The notes below the pieces were generated by a model. The model had not been told where the DNA came from. It was given only the letters and a program-made list of their open reading frames with translations, and searched no databases. A DNA stretch of 64,000 nucleotides, from NCBI GenBank assembly GCA_014360905.1, contig JACIWW010000005.1, positions 62,001-126,000 on the forward strand, read 5' to 3'. Both the position numbers and the translations under genes were made by a program. This stretch comes from Chloroflexota bacterium (GTDB lineage Bacteria > Chloroflexota > Anaerolineae > UBA2200). Below, piece after piece: positions 16,033 to 24,337 of the stretch; the first letter of the stretch is position 1; every line of letters begins with the position of its first letter.

Positions 16033-16878
16033 TTACAACACCGCCTCACTACGCCGCGCGGCATGACATTGCAGATTCACGGCAACAGGCAAACTGGCAA
16101 TGTGGCAAGGATGGCTGTTGACATGCACTGCCAAAGCGGTAATATTCCCCCCCAGACCCTGCGGCCCAATGCCAAGGCAGTTTACCCGTTGCAGAATTTC
16201 TGCTTCCAAAGCAGCGTCTTCGGGATCCTCGCTAGGCTTGCCTACTTCGCGCAGCAAAGCCTCCTTGGCCAGCAAAAGCGCGTAATCTGCCGTTCCGCCT
16301 ATGCCTACACCAACGATAACTGGCGGGCAGGGATCCGCACCAGACTCATCCACAACTCTGACCACAAAGTCAATGATCCCTTGCCGCCCCATGGCTGGCG
16401 CCATCATCTGTAAATAGCTCTTGTTCTCGCTGCCACCACCCTTGGGCATCACCGTAATACGGAGCCGATCTCCAGGCACGATTTTGGTATGGATAATCGG
16501 AGGCGTGTTATCCTTCGTGTTCACGCGCAGCGAATAGGGTCGCTCCACCACTGATTTGCGCAGATAGCCCTGTTGGTACCCGCGCCGCACCCCTTCCGCT
16601 ATACATTGGTTCAGATCTCCGCCAACAACGTGCACGTCTTGCCCTAATTCCAGAAAGACCACGGTGTAGCCAGTGTCTTGACATAGCGGGAACTCGCCGC
16701 GTCGGGCAATTTCCGCATTCTCGAGAATTTGACGCAAGAACTCGCGCCCTGTTGGAGACCTTTCTGTCTTAAGTGCCTTCTGCACCGCTTGTGTCACATC
16801 CTGGGGCAGATGGTAACATGCTTCGATACACAAACTCGCCACTGTCTCTGCAATTTGTCCACAATCAATCTCGCGCAT
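16033..16878 (-). CDS. Class I fumarate hydratase (Fe-S), alpha/N-terminal subunit
   Basis: A 281-aa catalytic subunit holding the 4Fe-4S cluster. Cysteines are in FPLCQDTGYTVVF, ESGADPCPPVIVGVGIGG and RVNCLGIGPQGLGG, the three positions expected for cluster ligands. NTKDNTPPIIHTKIVPG and MPKGGGSENKS are further family motifs. I used ATG 16878; TTG two codons upstream is possible. It follows trmD by 34 bases. The cluster type makes the enzyme oxygen-sensitive, in line with an anaerobic host. Confidence 0.92.
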   Translation of the reverse strand: MREIDCGQIAETVASLCIEACYHLPQDVTQAVQKALKTERSPTGREFLRQILENAEIARRGEFPLCQDTGYTVVFLELGQDVHVVGGDLNQCIAEGVRRGYQQGYLRKSVVERPYSLRVNTKDNTPPIIHTKIVPGDRLRITVMPKGGGSENKSYLQMMAPAMGRQGIIDFVVRVVDESGADPCPPVIVGVGIGGTADYALLLAKEALLREVGKPSEDPEDAALEAEILQRVNCLGIGPQGLGGNITALAVHVNSHPCHIASLPVAVNLQCHAARRSEAVL

Positions 16879-16912
16879 GCTCAATGCTTTTTACCCTTAC
16901 TCTATGAATGTC

Positions 16913-17707
16913 CTAGGACTCGGTTTTGTTCCCCACTCCCAACACGTCTCCTATCAACCCTTGCTCAATTGCCCCTCTCAAGAACTCGTAGTCCTCGGCA
17001 GTCAATTCCGCTTTGGCGAGCAAGTCGGGACGACGCTGCGCCGTACGCAGCAATGACTGTTGCCTCCTCCAGCGGGCTACTTCGGTATGATTCCCCGATA
17101 ACAGCACTTCTGGCACTACCCAGCCGCGAAAGATGGCCGGACGAGTGTAGTGCGGATGCTCCAGCAAGCCGCTGACGTGCGAGTCCTTCAATGGTGCCTG
17201 TGGGTCGCCCAATGCCCCTGGCAAAAGGCGAGTAACTGCCTCAACAATCACCATCGCCGGGATCTCCCCACCGCTGAGCACGTAATCACCAATCGAGATT
17301 TCGTCTGTAGCCAGATGTTCCCGCACCCGTTCGTCCACGCCCTCATAGCGACCGCAGATGAGCACCAAACGCTCGCGCTGCGCCAGCTCATAGGCAATCG
17401 CCTGGTTAAACAGGCGGCCTGCCGGGCTAAGCAAAATGATTTGCGTGGGATCCTCCCTATCCCGCGTTGGCATCGCATCACCTAGGATTGCTTCAACAGC
17501 ACGGAAAATAGGCTCTGCTTTCATCACCATGCCCCCGCCACCACCGTAGGGCTCATCATCGGTGACATGGTGCTTGTCCAGGGCATACTCTCGAATATTA
17601 TGCAAAGCAATCGTCACCAAGCCAGATGTAATGGCTCTCTTGAGGATGCTCTCCTCAAAAACACCTGTGAAAAGCGCTGGAAATAAGGTCAGGATATCAA
17701 AACGCAT
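16913..17707 (-). CDS. trmD: tRNA (guanine-N1-)-methyltransferase TrmD
   Basis: A 264-aa SPOUT methyltransferase making m1G37 in tRNA. The deep-knot motifs [23 protein letters not shown] and [17 protein letters not shown] are present, as is the C-terminal [22 protein letters not shown] block (given here as two parts, HPHYTRP and VPEVLLSG). ATG 17707 gives the canonical [10 protein letters not shown]; an upstream extension of 26 residues is not conserved. The usual neighbours rpsP, rimM and rplS are not adjacent, so trmD here heads the fumarase group. Confidence 0.96.
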   Translation of the reverse strand: MRFDILTLFPALFTGVFEESILKRAITSGLVTIALHNIREYALDKHHVTDDEPYGGGGGMVMKAEPIFRAVEAILGDAMPTRDREDPTQIILLSPAGRLFNQAIAYELAQRERLVLICGRYEGVDERVREHLATDEISIGDYVLSGGEIPAMVIVEAVTRLLPGALGDPQAPLKDSHVSGLLEHPHYTRPAIFRGWVVPEVLLSGNHTEVARWRRQQSLLRTAQRRPDLLAKAELTAEDYEFLRGAIEQGLIGDVLGVGNKTES

Positions 17708-17832
17708 GCTCACCTTCCGCGTTTGGACTTTACGAATTTTAACACTGAGACGGAAAAACGTCAACCACCGCTGGGCACAGCTCAAACCCTAAGCCCTCAG
17801 GGCCTATATGAGAGTGATATCATGAAGGACGC

Positions 17833-17898
17833 CATCAACGAATGGGGGCACGAACAAAGGAATGTCAACGCAGTACGTTCGCTGTAAGTTCGTTGATG
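17833..17898. repeat. Inverted repeat in the trmD-kinase intergenic region
   Basis: CATCAACGAA (17833-17842) is repeated in inverted form as TTCGTTGATG (17889-17898). The arms are 46 bases apart. It could bind a dimeric regulator of the divergent genes or be chance; apart from the kinase promoter I see nothing else in 17708-18157. Confidence 0.35.
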
Positions 17899-17961
17899 AC
17901 TGGTACTTAACAACTCATCCCAGATTGCACCATACCCCCCATTGACCATCGCCATCCTAAG

Positions 17962-17990
17962 TTGACTTAGCGTGTTATCCATGCTATAAT
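17962..17990 (+). promoter_or_regulatory. Promoter of the histidine kinase-response regulator genes
   Basis: TTGACT and TATAAT with a 17-base spacer, about 170 bases upstream of the kinase ATG. A near-consensus sigma-70 promoter followed by a long leader. Confidence 0.75.
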
Positions 17991-18157
17991 ATTAACAAGA
18001 TCATGCATCGTCTTGCTGGCTTTGCATCCTATGTACTCTACATACTAAGACAATTATGCTCATTAATGGACTCCATTGCTGCGGCGCTACAGCTTCCTGC
18101 CAGCAAGCTTTGAGGTCAGAGCTATCAGTCTGAGCTATCAGCGAGCGGAGGAAAGAA

Positions 18158-19819
18158 ATGGATGAAAAAGGGCATCTTATGCAAGCTAGCGACTATTCAA
18201 GCTCTGCCCTGAGCCTGGAGGAAATCATCAGCAGCGTTGAAGATGAGCTTCTTGTGGTTGATGGCGAATATCGTGTCCGCCTAGCCAATAGCGCGATGCT
18301 ACGTAAGCTTCCAGCAACTGTTGCTTCCCCTATTGGCCTGCATTGCTATGAAGTATTCGAAGGCAGAGATGAACCCTGTCATGCTCCCCTGTGGGATTGT
18401 CCCCTGACAAGAGTAATGGAAAGCGGCAATCCAGCTACGATCATCCAATTTTTGCAAGGTCCGTCTGGCGAGGCGAACGCCAACAGATACATTAAACTCA
18501 CCATGTATCCCATCAGAAACCATGAAGGGGCGATCACCGCTGCTGCCTGCGTGAAAAGGGACGTCACTGCAGAAAGACAGTTGGAATCCGAGGTCCTAAC
18601 CCGTCACCACCAACTCCTAGCACTAAACCGTATCTCCAGTGCCGTAAGTGGATTGTCCCAGTTGGATGAAATCCTGAACGTTGCCCTGGATACCGTGCTT
18701 GAAATCATCCATGGCGCCATTGGCGGCATCCTCCTCGTGGACAAGAGGACGCAGACCTTGCAATACCGAGTGCAGCGAGGCTTATCAGCAAAATTCGTCG
18801 AAGAGATGCAGCTTCAGATTGGCGAGGGTATCGCAGGGACCGTGGCAAAAACAGGGGAATCCATCCTGGTCAAAGATATCTCCGAAGACCCACGCACTGC
18901 ACGCCTTGAACTGGTTAGCGCTGAGGGCTTGCGAGGGTTCATTAGTGTGCCGTTAAAAGCAAAGAACGAGGTCGTGGGTGTGATGAATATCGCCAGCCAC
19001 ATGCCCGGCCAATTTGCCAAAGAGGATATGTACCTCCTGGAGTCTATCGGTTACCAACTTGGCACGGCCATCGAACAGGCACGGCTATATGAACGTTTGA
19101 GAAACGCTTCTGAGAGATACCAGAAGCTACTGCAACACGCCCTTACCGCTCAAGAAGAGGAGCGAAAGAGAATCGCTCGAGAGCTGCACGATGGCACCAG
19201 CCAGATGCTCACTGGCTTGGCATTGAACCTCCAAGCAGCCATGGACTTGGCAGAAATGAATGGCATCCACGATGAAAGAATCGAAGAGAGGCTGCAAAAA
19301 GCGCACTCACTGGCAGTCCAGACCAGCATCGAAGTAACCAAGCTCATCAATGACCTCCGCCCCACCTTGTTGGATTCTCTTGGTCTCGCTCCTGCAATCC
19401 AGCGTTATGTAGAAACCTGGCTTCAACCCAAGGGCATCAGGACTACTCTGAGAACCCGTGGACACGAGCGGTTGCCCTCGGAGGTCGAGGTGGCACTCTT
19501 CCGCATTAGTCAAGAAGCCATCAACAACATCATGAAACACTCTGAGGCCAAGAACGTCCTTATTGACTTGGAGTGCGATGGAGAAAAGTGCCTACTGCGC
19601 ATCGAGGATGATGGGAAAGGATTTGACGTCCAGGAAATCACCAAAGTGGACAAGACTGGGCGGGGTGTTGGCCTGTTTGGCATGAAAGAAAGGGTTACAC
19701 TAGTCGGGGGCTCCTGCACAGTGCAATCACAACCTGGCAAAGGCACAGTTATCATCTCTGAGGTTCCATTAACGGGGAGCAGAAAGGATGCTGAAGATCA
19801 GGGTGCTGGTAGTAGATGA
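18158..19819 (+). CDS. Sensor histidine kinase (PAS-GAF-HisKA_3, NarL-type)
   Basis: A 553-aa soluble kinase. Residues about 15-140 form a PAS domain with the Cys-rich loop EPCHAPLWDCPL; residues 165-310 a GAF domain (IGEGIAGTVAKTGESILV, RGFISVPLKAKNEVVGVMN). The dimerisation/phosphoacceptor motif ERKRIARELHDGTSQML has the His expected for HisKA_3 kinases, and the ATPase domain shows ISQEAINNIMKHSEA and EDDGKGFDV. No transmembrane segment is seen, so it senses a cytoplasmic signal, perhaps redox through the PAS cysteines or a ligand of the GAF domain. GGAGG lies upstream of the ATG. It overlaps the response-regulator gene by 32 bases. Confidence 0.93.
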   Translation: MDEKGHLMQASDYSSSALSLEEIISSVEDELLVVDGEYRVRLANSAMLRKLPATVASPIGLHCYEVFEGRDEPCHAPLWDCPLTRVMESGNPATIIQFLQGPSGEANANRYIKLTMYPIRNHEGAITAAACVKRDVTAERQLESEVLTRHHQLLALNRISSAVSGLSQLDEILNVALDTVLEIIHGAIGGILLVDKRTQTLQYRVQRGLSAKFVEEMQLQIGEGIAGTVAKTGESILVKDISEDPRTARLELVSAEGLRGFISVPLKAKNEVVGVMNIASHMPGQFAKEDMYLLESIGYQLGTAIEQARLYERLRNASERYQKLLQHALTAQEEERKRIARELHDGTSQMLTGLALNLQAAMDLAEMNGIHDERIEERLQKAHSLAVQTSIEVTKLINDLRPTLLDSLGLAPAIQRYVETWLQPKGIRTTLRTRGHERLPSEVEVALFRISQEAINNIMKHSEAKNVLIDLECDGEKCLLRIEDDGKGFDVQEITKVDKTGRGVGLFGMKERVTLVGGSCTVQSQPGKGTVIISEVPLTGSRKDAEDQGAGSR

Positions 19820-20441
19820 CCATACCATCGTGCGCGATGGCATCTGTTCTCTGCTTTCGCTAGTCAGTGACATCGAGGTAGTTGGTGAGGCTTCCGATGG
19901 CAAGGAAGCGGTGAAAAAGGTAAGACAACTGGCGCCAGATGTGGTGCTGATGGACATCGCCATGCCAGTTATCAATGGACTGGAAGCCACGCGGAGGATA
20001 CGAAAAGAGTTCCCCAATACCAAAGTCCTGGTGCTCACTCAATATGACGATAGGGAGCAGATTTTCTCCATGATTGAAGCAGGAGCAAGAGGCTTTATCA
20101 CCAAGGTAGCTGCCTCTTCGGAACTCGCTGTGGGCATTCGCGCTGTCTACCGTGGCGAATGCTTTCTATCGCCCTCGGTCGCCAAAGCGCTGGTCGAGGA
20201 CTATCAGCAAAGGGCGGCACTGGGCGCACGGGATGAACCATACCAGCAATTGACGGATCGAGAAAAAGAGGTGCTCAGGCTCACTGCTGAAGGGTATACC
20301 GTGCGGGAGATCGCCGACATCCTCGACATTAGCCCGAAGACAGCCGAAGGATACAAGACCAGTCTCATGGCCAAACTGGACATCCATCGCAAAGCCGATC
20401 TCATCAAATATGCCATCCGCAAAGGCCTCGTGACTTTCTGA
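19788..20441 (+). CDS. LuxR/NarL-family response regulator
   Basis: A 217-aa DNA-binding response regulator, partner of the preceding kinase. The receiver has VVDDHTIVRDGI, the phosphoacceptor Asp in VVLMDIAMP, the Thr in VLTQYDD and the Lys in FITKVAASSE. The C-terminal HTH is a LuxR type (LTDREKEVLRLTAEGYTVRE, then ISPKTAEGYKTSLMAKL). It probably regulates the downstream MetVF operon, whose last gene encodes a second receiver closely similar to this one; that is inference from position. Confidence 0.95.
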   Translation: MLKIRVLVVDDHTIVRDGICSLLSLVSDIEVVGEASDGKEAVKKVRQLAPDVVLMDIAMPVINGLEATRRIRKEFPNTKVLVLTQYDDREQIFSMIEAGARGFITKVAASSELAVGIRAVYRGECFLSPSVAKALVEDYQQRAALGARDEPYQQLTDREKEVLRLTAEGYTVREIADILDISPKTAEGYKTSLMAKLDIHRKADLIKYAIRKGLVTF

Positions 20442-20465
20442 CCATACCAATTCTTCCTCCACGAA

Positions 20466-20489
20466 CCTGGCCTCTCGGCCAGGTTTTTT
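20466..20489 (+). terminator. Rho-independent terminator after the response regulator
   Basis: A 7-bp G+C-rich stem (CCTGGCC/GGCCAGG) with loop TCTC, followed by six T, an A and five more T. Confidence 0.88.
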
Positions 20490-20544
20490 ATTTTTGGAGA
20501 TAGGGACTTTCCGGGAGAAATTTCCAAACAACACACCTAACCTA

Positions 20545-20588
20545 ACAGGGAAAAACCTGTTTTCAGAAGCCCAGGGATCCGCTATGAT
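20545..20588 (+). promoter_or_regulatory. Promoter and possible operator of the flavoprotein-metV-metF operon
   Basis: TTTTCA and TATGAT (20560-20565 and 20583-20588) are spaced 17 bases. An inverted repeat AACAGG-GAAAAA-CCTGTT at 20545-20562 touches the -35 element and may be the binding site of the upstream response regulator. Confidence 0.45.
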
Positions 20589-20632
20589 GTACTTGCAAAT
20601 CAGAAGAAAGACTATTGAGTCAAGGGTGACAC

Positions 20633-22729
20633 ATGTCAGCAAGACTTGTTTCTATGAACAGAGAGACCTCCTTCGATGACAGCCTCATGCCACCTTGCCA
20701 AACAGCCTGTCCTCTGCATATGGAGATTGGCGAATACGTGGATCTAATCGCACAGGGACGGGTCATGGAAGCGCTGCAAGTGATCCGCTCTGGCAACCCC
20801 TTCCCCGCCATCTGCGCTTACGTATGCACCCATCCATGTGAGGATGCTTGCCGCCGGGGCCAGGTGGATTATCCCATTGCCATTCGAGCACTGAAGAGGT
20901 TCGCCATCGAATTCGGCGGTGACAGGATGATCCAAGAGGAAGCCAGAACCACACACAGTGAGAAAGTTGCCGTGGTTGGCTCCGGGCCAGCAGGCTTGGC
21001 TGCCGCTTACTATCTGCGTAAGCTGGGCTATCCCGTTACTATCTTTGAGGCGCATTCTGCCTTGGGTGGCATGTTGCGCGTCGGCATTCCTCAATACCGC
21101 TTGCCACGCGAAGTGCTCGACATCGAGGTGCAAAGGCTCACTCAGATGGGAGTGGAAATTCGCACTAACACGCGTGTAGTCTCCCTGGATTTACTCTTCG
21201 AACTGGGTTACAAGGCGGTCTTTATCACCATAGGTGCGCATCAGGGCTTGAAACTGGGCATTGAGGGAGAAGAAAGCCCTGGCGTTATAGATGGGGCCAC
21301 TTTCTTGCGCGAGGTCAATCTAGGATTCCAACCCTCCGTAGGAAATAGTGTTGCAGCCGTAGGCGGAGGGAATGTGGCTATTGATGCCGCACGCACTGCC
21401 TTGCGCTTAGGGGCGAGAGAGGTCAAAATCCTGTACCGTCGCACCCGAGCCGAGATGCCGGCAGACCCAGCAGAAATAGAGCAGGCCCTGGAAGAAGGAG
21501 TGGAGATTTGCTTCTTAGTGGCTCCGGTCAAGATCACTCGAGAGAACAAGCGTTTGCGCGTAACTTGCATCCGCTTTGAGCTGGGAGCACCCGACGCTTC
21601 AGGTAGGCCTCGCCCGGTCCCGATTCCTGGTAGCGAATTCGACATGGGATTCGACACTCTGATTACCGCGATTGGCCAGGCGCCTCGTGTCCCTGAAGAT
21701 TTTCACCTGCGCATCGGAAAGGGCAGCACGATCCAGGTAGACCCCGTAACCCTCCTGACCAACCGCCCTGGAGTTTTCGCTGGAGGAGATGCTGTGACTG
21801 GGCCAGCAACGGTAACCGAGGCTCTCGCTGCAGGCAGGAGAGCCGCACAGCGTATAGATGAATACCTCCAGCACAAATATCCCTTGCCGGAGAAGGAAAA
21901 GCCAACCGTTGCCAAGGATCTCCTCTCCAAAACGATCGAGGCAATCCGCAAAGCCTACCGACTTGAGCCAGAGCGTCTTGCACCAAAGGAACGAGTGCAG
22001 GGTTTTCGCCCCATAGAACTCATTTACGACTGGCAAAGCGCAGTGAATGAAGCAAGGAGATGTCTGCGCTGTGGTATGGGCGCGGAGATTTTGTTTCAGG
22101 ATCATTGCGCCACGTGCCTCAACTGCCTGCGCGTTTGTCCATATCACGTACCTTATCTGGACGAAAGTGGCACTATTCAAATACCTGCCGACCAATGCCA
22201 GGCGTGTGGCATTTGCGTTGCGGAATGTCCTGCCCAGGCTATTGTGCTGCGCAAGCCACGTGACCGACGGTACATTGACGACGAACTCCATCATGTTTTC
22301 GCTACGGCAAAGCAATCTGGCATCCGCCCTCTGATTGTTGGGTTTGCTTGCCAATACGGGTTGTTTGGCACAGGCACTCTGTCCGGCCTGTGGAAAGAGG
22401 CACAAGCCAATATCTCGATTGTGCCTGTGCTCTGCGTGGCCACTGTGGAACCTGAGCACATCGTGCGTGCCTTTGAGATGGGCGCAGAGGGCGCATTTGT
22501 CGCCGGATGCGGGGAGCAGTGCGCCAGAGAAGACACCAGCTTCTGGGTGAGGCAACGGGTGGAAAAGGTGAGAAGAATACTGAGACAACTTGGGCTGGAG
22601 CCAGAACGCGTTCAAGCTTTTAACGTGCGTACTAAAGAGGAAGATGCGGTTCAGTGTTTGAACCAATTTACGGAACAGATTGGCCAGCTCTATCTAGCCG
22701 CTGTGCTGGCACAGGAGGTGAAAGCGTGA
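20633..22729 (+). CDS. FAD/NAD(P)-dependent iron-sulphur oxidoreductase with MvhD-like C-terminus
   Basis: A 698-aa electron-transfer flavoprotein. The order is an N-terminal Cys-rich GltD/NfnB-like domain (CQTACPLHMEI, CAYVCTHPCEDACRRG), FAD site VAVVGSGPAGLAAAYYL near residue 111, NAD(P) site AAVGGGNVAIDAARTAL near 240, and GGDAVTGPATVTEALAAGR. Two ferredoxin clusters follow (CATCLNCLRVCPYH and CQACGICVAECPAQA, about 490-535). The last 130 residues resemble MvhD, the 2Fe-2S hydrogenase delta subunit (FACQYG, VLCVATVEPEHIVRAFEMG). It overlaps metV as GTGA, so it probably feeds electrons from NAD(P)H or ferredoxin to methylene-THF reductase. Whether it bifurcates electrons is open. Confidence 0.88.
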   Translation: MSARLVSMNRETSFDDSLMPPCQTACPLHMEIGEYVDLIAQGRVMEALQVIRSGNPFPAICAYVCTHPCEDACRRGQVDYPIAIRALKRFAIEFGGDRMIQEEARTTHSEKVAVVGSGPAGLAAAYYLRKLGYPVTIFEAHSALGGMLRVGIPQYRLPREVLDIEVQRLTQMGVEIRTNTRVVSLDLLFELGYKAVFITIGAHQGLKLGIEGEESPGVIDGATFLREVNLGFQPSVGNSVAAVGGGNVAIDAARTALRLGAREVKILYRRTRAEMPADPAEIEQALEEGVEICFLVAPVKITRENKRLRVTCIRFELGAPDASGRPRPVPIPGSEFDMGFDTLITAIGQAPRVPEDFHLRIGKGSTIQVDPVTLLTNRPGVFAGGDAVTGPATVTEALAAGRRAAQRIDEYLQHKYPLPEKEKPTVAKDLLSKTIEAIRKAYRLEPERLAPKERVQGFRPIELIYDWQSAVNEARRCLRCGMGAEILFQDHCATCLNCLRVCPYHVPYLDESGTIQIPADQCQACGICVAECPAQAIVLRKPRDRRYIDDELHHVFATAKQSGIRPLIVGFACQYGLFGTGTLSGLWKEAQANISIVPVLCVATVEPEHIVRAFEMGAEGAFVAGCGEQCAREDTSFWVRQRVEKVRRILRQLGLEPERVQAFNVRTKEEDAVQCLNQFTEQIGQLYLAAVLAQEVKA

Positions 22730-23409
22730 TCGTTGCAGAACAAAAGCCTCTGGACGAAATTCAGCGCATGATCGCACCGTACGAGAAAGTGCTGATCCTC
22801 GGTTGTGGTACCTGCATGACCGTGTGCGGCGCTGGCGGAGAGAGGGAGGTCTCTTTGCTGCACAGCGCCTTGCGCCTTGCACAGGCTAGAGCAGGGAGCA
22901 ACATGCATCAGTTTTCGGAATATACAGTCAAACGCCAATGCGATCCCGAATTCATAGCCCTCCTCGCAGACCGTGTCCGGGAGGTAGATGCTATCCTCTC
23001 GCTCGGCTGCGGCATCGGCGTGCAAGTGGCGGCAGAACATTTTCCAGATACACCAGTCCTGCCTGGGGTCAACACGTCGTTTATGGGCGCAGTCAGCGAG
23101 CTAGGAGTATGGGATGAACGCTGCGCCGCTTGCGGCGATTGCCGATTGGCCGAGACAGCGGGCATTTGCCCCATCACGCGCTGTACCAAGGGCATACTAA
23201 ACGGCCCTTGCGCTGGCACCAAGAACGGCAAATGCGAGGCTAACAAGGACATAGACTGTGCCTGGATCTTGATCTACGAGCGACTGGCGAGATTAGGGCA
23301 ACTGGAGAAAATGCGCCGCTACTATCCGCCGCGTAATTTTCGCACCATCCCCAGACCCAGGCGGCTTGTGAACCTCGTCAAAGCAGATATGGGGGAAGAG
23401 CATGGCTAA
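22726..23409 (+). CDS. metV: Methylene-THF reductase zinc-containing subunit MetV
   Basis: A 227-aa protein of the MetV / methylene-THF-reductase C-terminal family that partners MetF in acetogens and other anaerobes. Conserved features are LGCGTCMTVCGAGGE at the start, LSLGCGIGVQ, and the C-terminal cluster CAACGDCRLAETAGICPITRC followed by GPCAGTKNGKCE. The Cys motifs would hold zinc or iron-sulphur. The start is GTG 22726: AGGAGGTG lies five bases upstream and the codon overlaps the stop of the flavoprotein gene. The end overlaps metF by 8 bases, so translation is likely coupled. Confidence 0.9.
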   Translation: MIVAEQKPLDEIQRMIAPYEKVLILGCGTCMTVCGAGGEREVSLLHSALRLAQARAGSNMHQFSEYTVKRQCDPEFIALLADRVREVDAILSLGCGIGVQVAAEHFPDTPVLPGVNTSFMGAVSELGVWDERCAACGDCRLAETAGICPITRCTKGILNGPCAGTKNGKCEANKDIDCAWILIYERLARLGQLEKMRRYYPPRNFRTIPRPRRLVNLVKADMGEEHG

Positions 23410-24289
23410 ATCGCTATTCGAGGAGAAATTGAACTCAGGCAAGTTTATCGTTACTGCAGAGGTCGGCCCTCAGAAGGGAGTGGATTGCTCCGACATGGTC
23501 CACCATATCAAGTTGCTCAAGGACAAGGTGGATGCGCTCAATGTAACTGATCACCAAAGCTCGGTCATGCGTTTCCCCTCCTTGGGAGGCTGTTTGCTGG
23601 TGAAGGAGCTTGGTGGTGAACCAATCCTTCAAGTAACTTGCCGTGACCGCAACCGCCTGGCACTGGAAGCAGACTTACTCTTTGCCTATTCTAGGGGCAT
23701 CTGCAATGTGCTCTGCCTCACTGGCGATTCCATTGATGTCGGAGATCATAAGGAAGCCAAGCCGGTGTTCGATCTGGATTCGGTGCAATTGCTGCGCTTG
23801 ATCCGGACGCTGGAATCGGGCAAGGATATGGGAGGCAACGACCTCAAGGGTGCGCCACAGTTTTGTATCGGGGCTTCAGTCCATCCAGCAGCGGATAGGA
23901 TTGAGCCTCAACTCATCAAGTTTGAGAAGAAAGTTGCCGCCGGGGCGCAGTTTTTCCAAACGCAGGGTATCTACGAATTGGACAGTCTGCGCCGCTTCAT
24001 GCAGTATGCCTCTCAATTCAATGTCAAGATACTGGCAGGCATCATCCTGATGGCTTCGGTCAGAATGGCGCAATACATGAACGAGAATGTTCCTGGAGTA
24101 ATTGTGCCCCAATCCGTTATTGACGAACTCGCCAGTGTTGAAAAAGGAAAAGGGTTGCAGAAAGGCATTGAGATCGCTGTAAGGACAATCAAGGCCATCA
24201 AGGAACAGAATCTATGTCATGGTGTGCACATCATGGCTGTTGGTAGAGAAAGTGTCGTGCCGGAAATCATCGAGGCGGCTGGATTGTGA
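23402..24289 (+). CDS. metF: Methylenetetrahydrofolate reductase MetF
   Basis: A 295-aa TIM-barrel flavoprotein reducing methylene-THF to methyl-THF. Visible features are the catalytic Glu in VTAEVGPQKG, NVTDHQSS, the NVLCLTGDS segment and AAGAQFFQTQGIY. In anaerobes with a MetV partner the enzyme belongs to the methyl branch of the Wood-Ljungdahl pathway or to one-carbon oxidation. It lacks a separate NADH-binding module, which the upstream flavoprotein would supply. GGGGGAAGAG precedes the ATG. No other pathway gene (CODH/ACS, formate-THF ligase) is in the window. Confidence 0.92.
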   Translation: MAKSLFEEKLNSGKFIVTAEVGPQKGVDCSDMVHHIKLLKDKVDALNVTDHQSSVMRFPSLGGCLLVKELGGEPILQVTCRDRNRLALEADLLFAYSRGICNVLCLTGDSIDVGDHKEAKPVFDLDSVQLLRLIRTLESGKDMGGNDLKGAPQFCIGASVHPAADRIEPQLIKFEKKVAAGAQFFQTQGIYELDSLRRFMQYASQFNVKILAGIILMASVRMAQYMNENVPGVIVPQSVIDELASVEKGKGLQKGIEIAVRTIKAIKEQNLCHGVHIMAVGRESVVPEIIEAAGL

Positions 24290-24337
24290 ACTCAATGGCT
24301 GTCCTCGACCTACGCTCGTATGAAGGAGGAAATGGAT

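Noticed and set aside
21599-22666. 355-codon open frame antisense to the flavoprotein gene
   Set aside because: It lies opposite a well-supported gene, has no recognisable domain and unlikely composition; a shadow frame.
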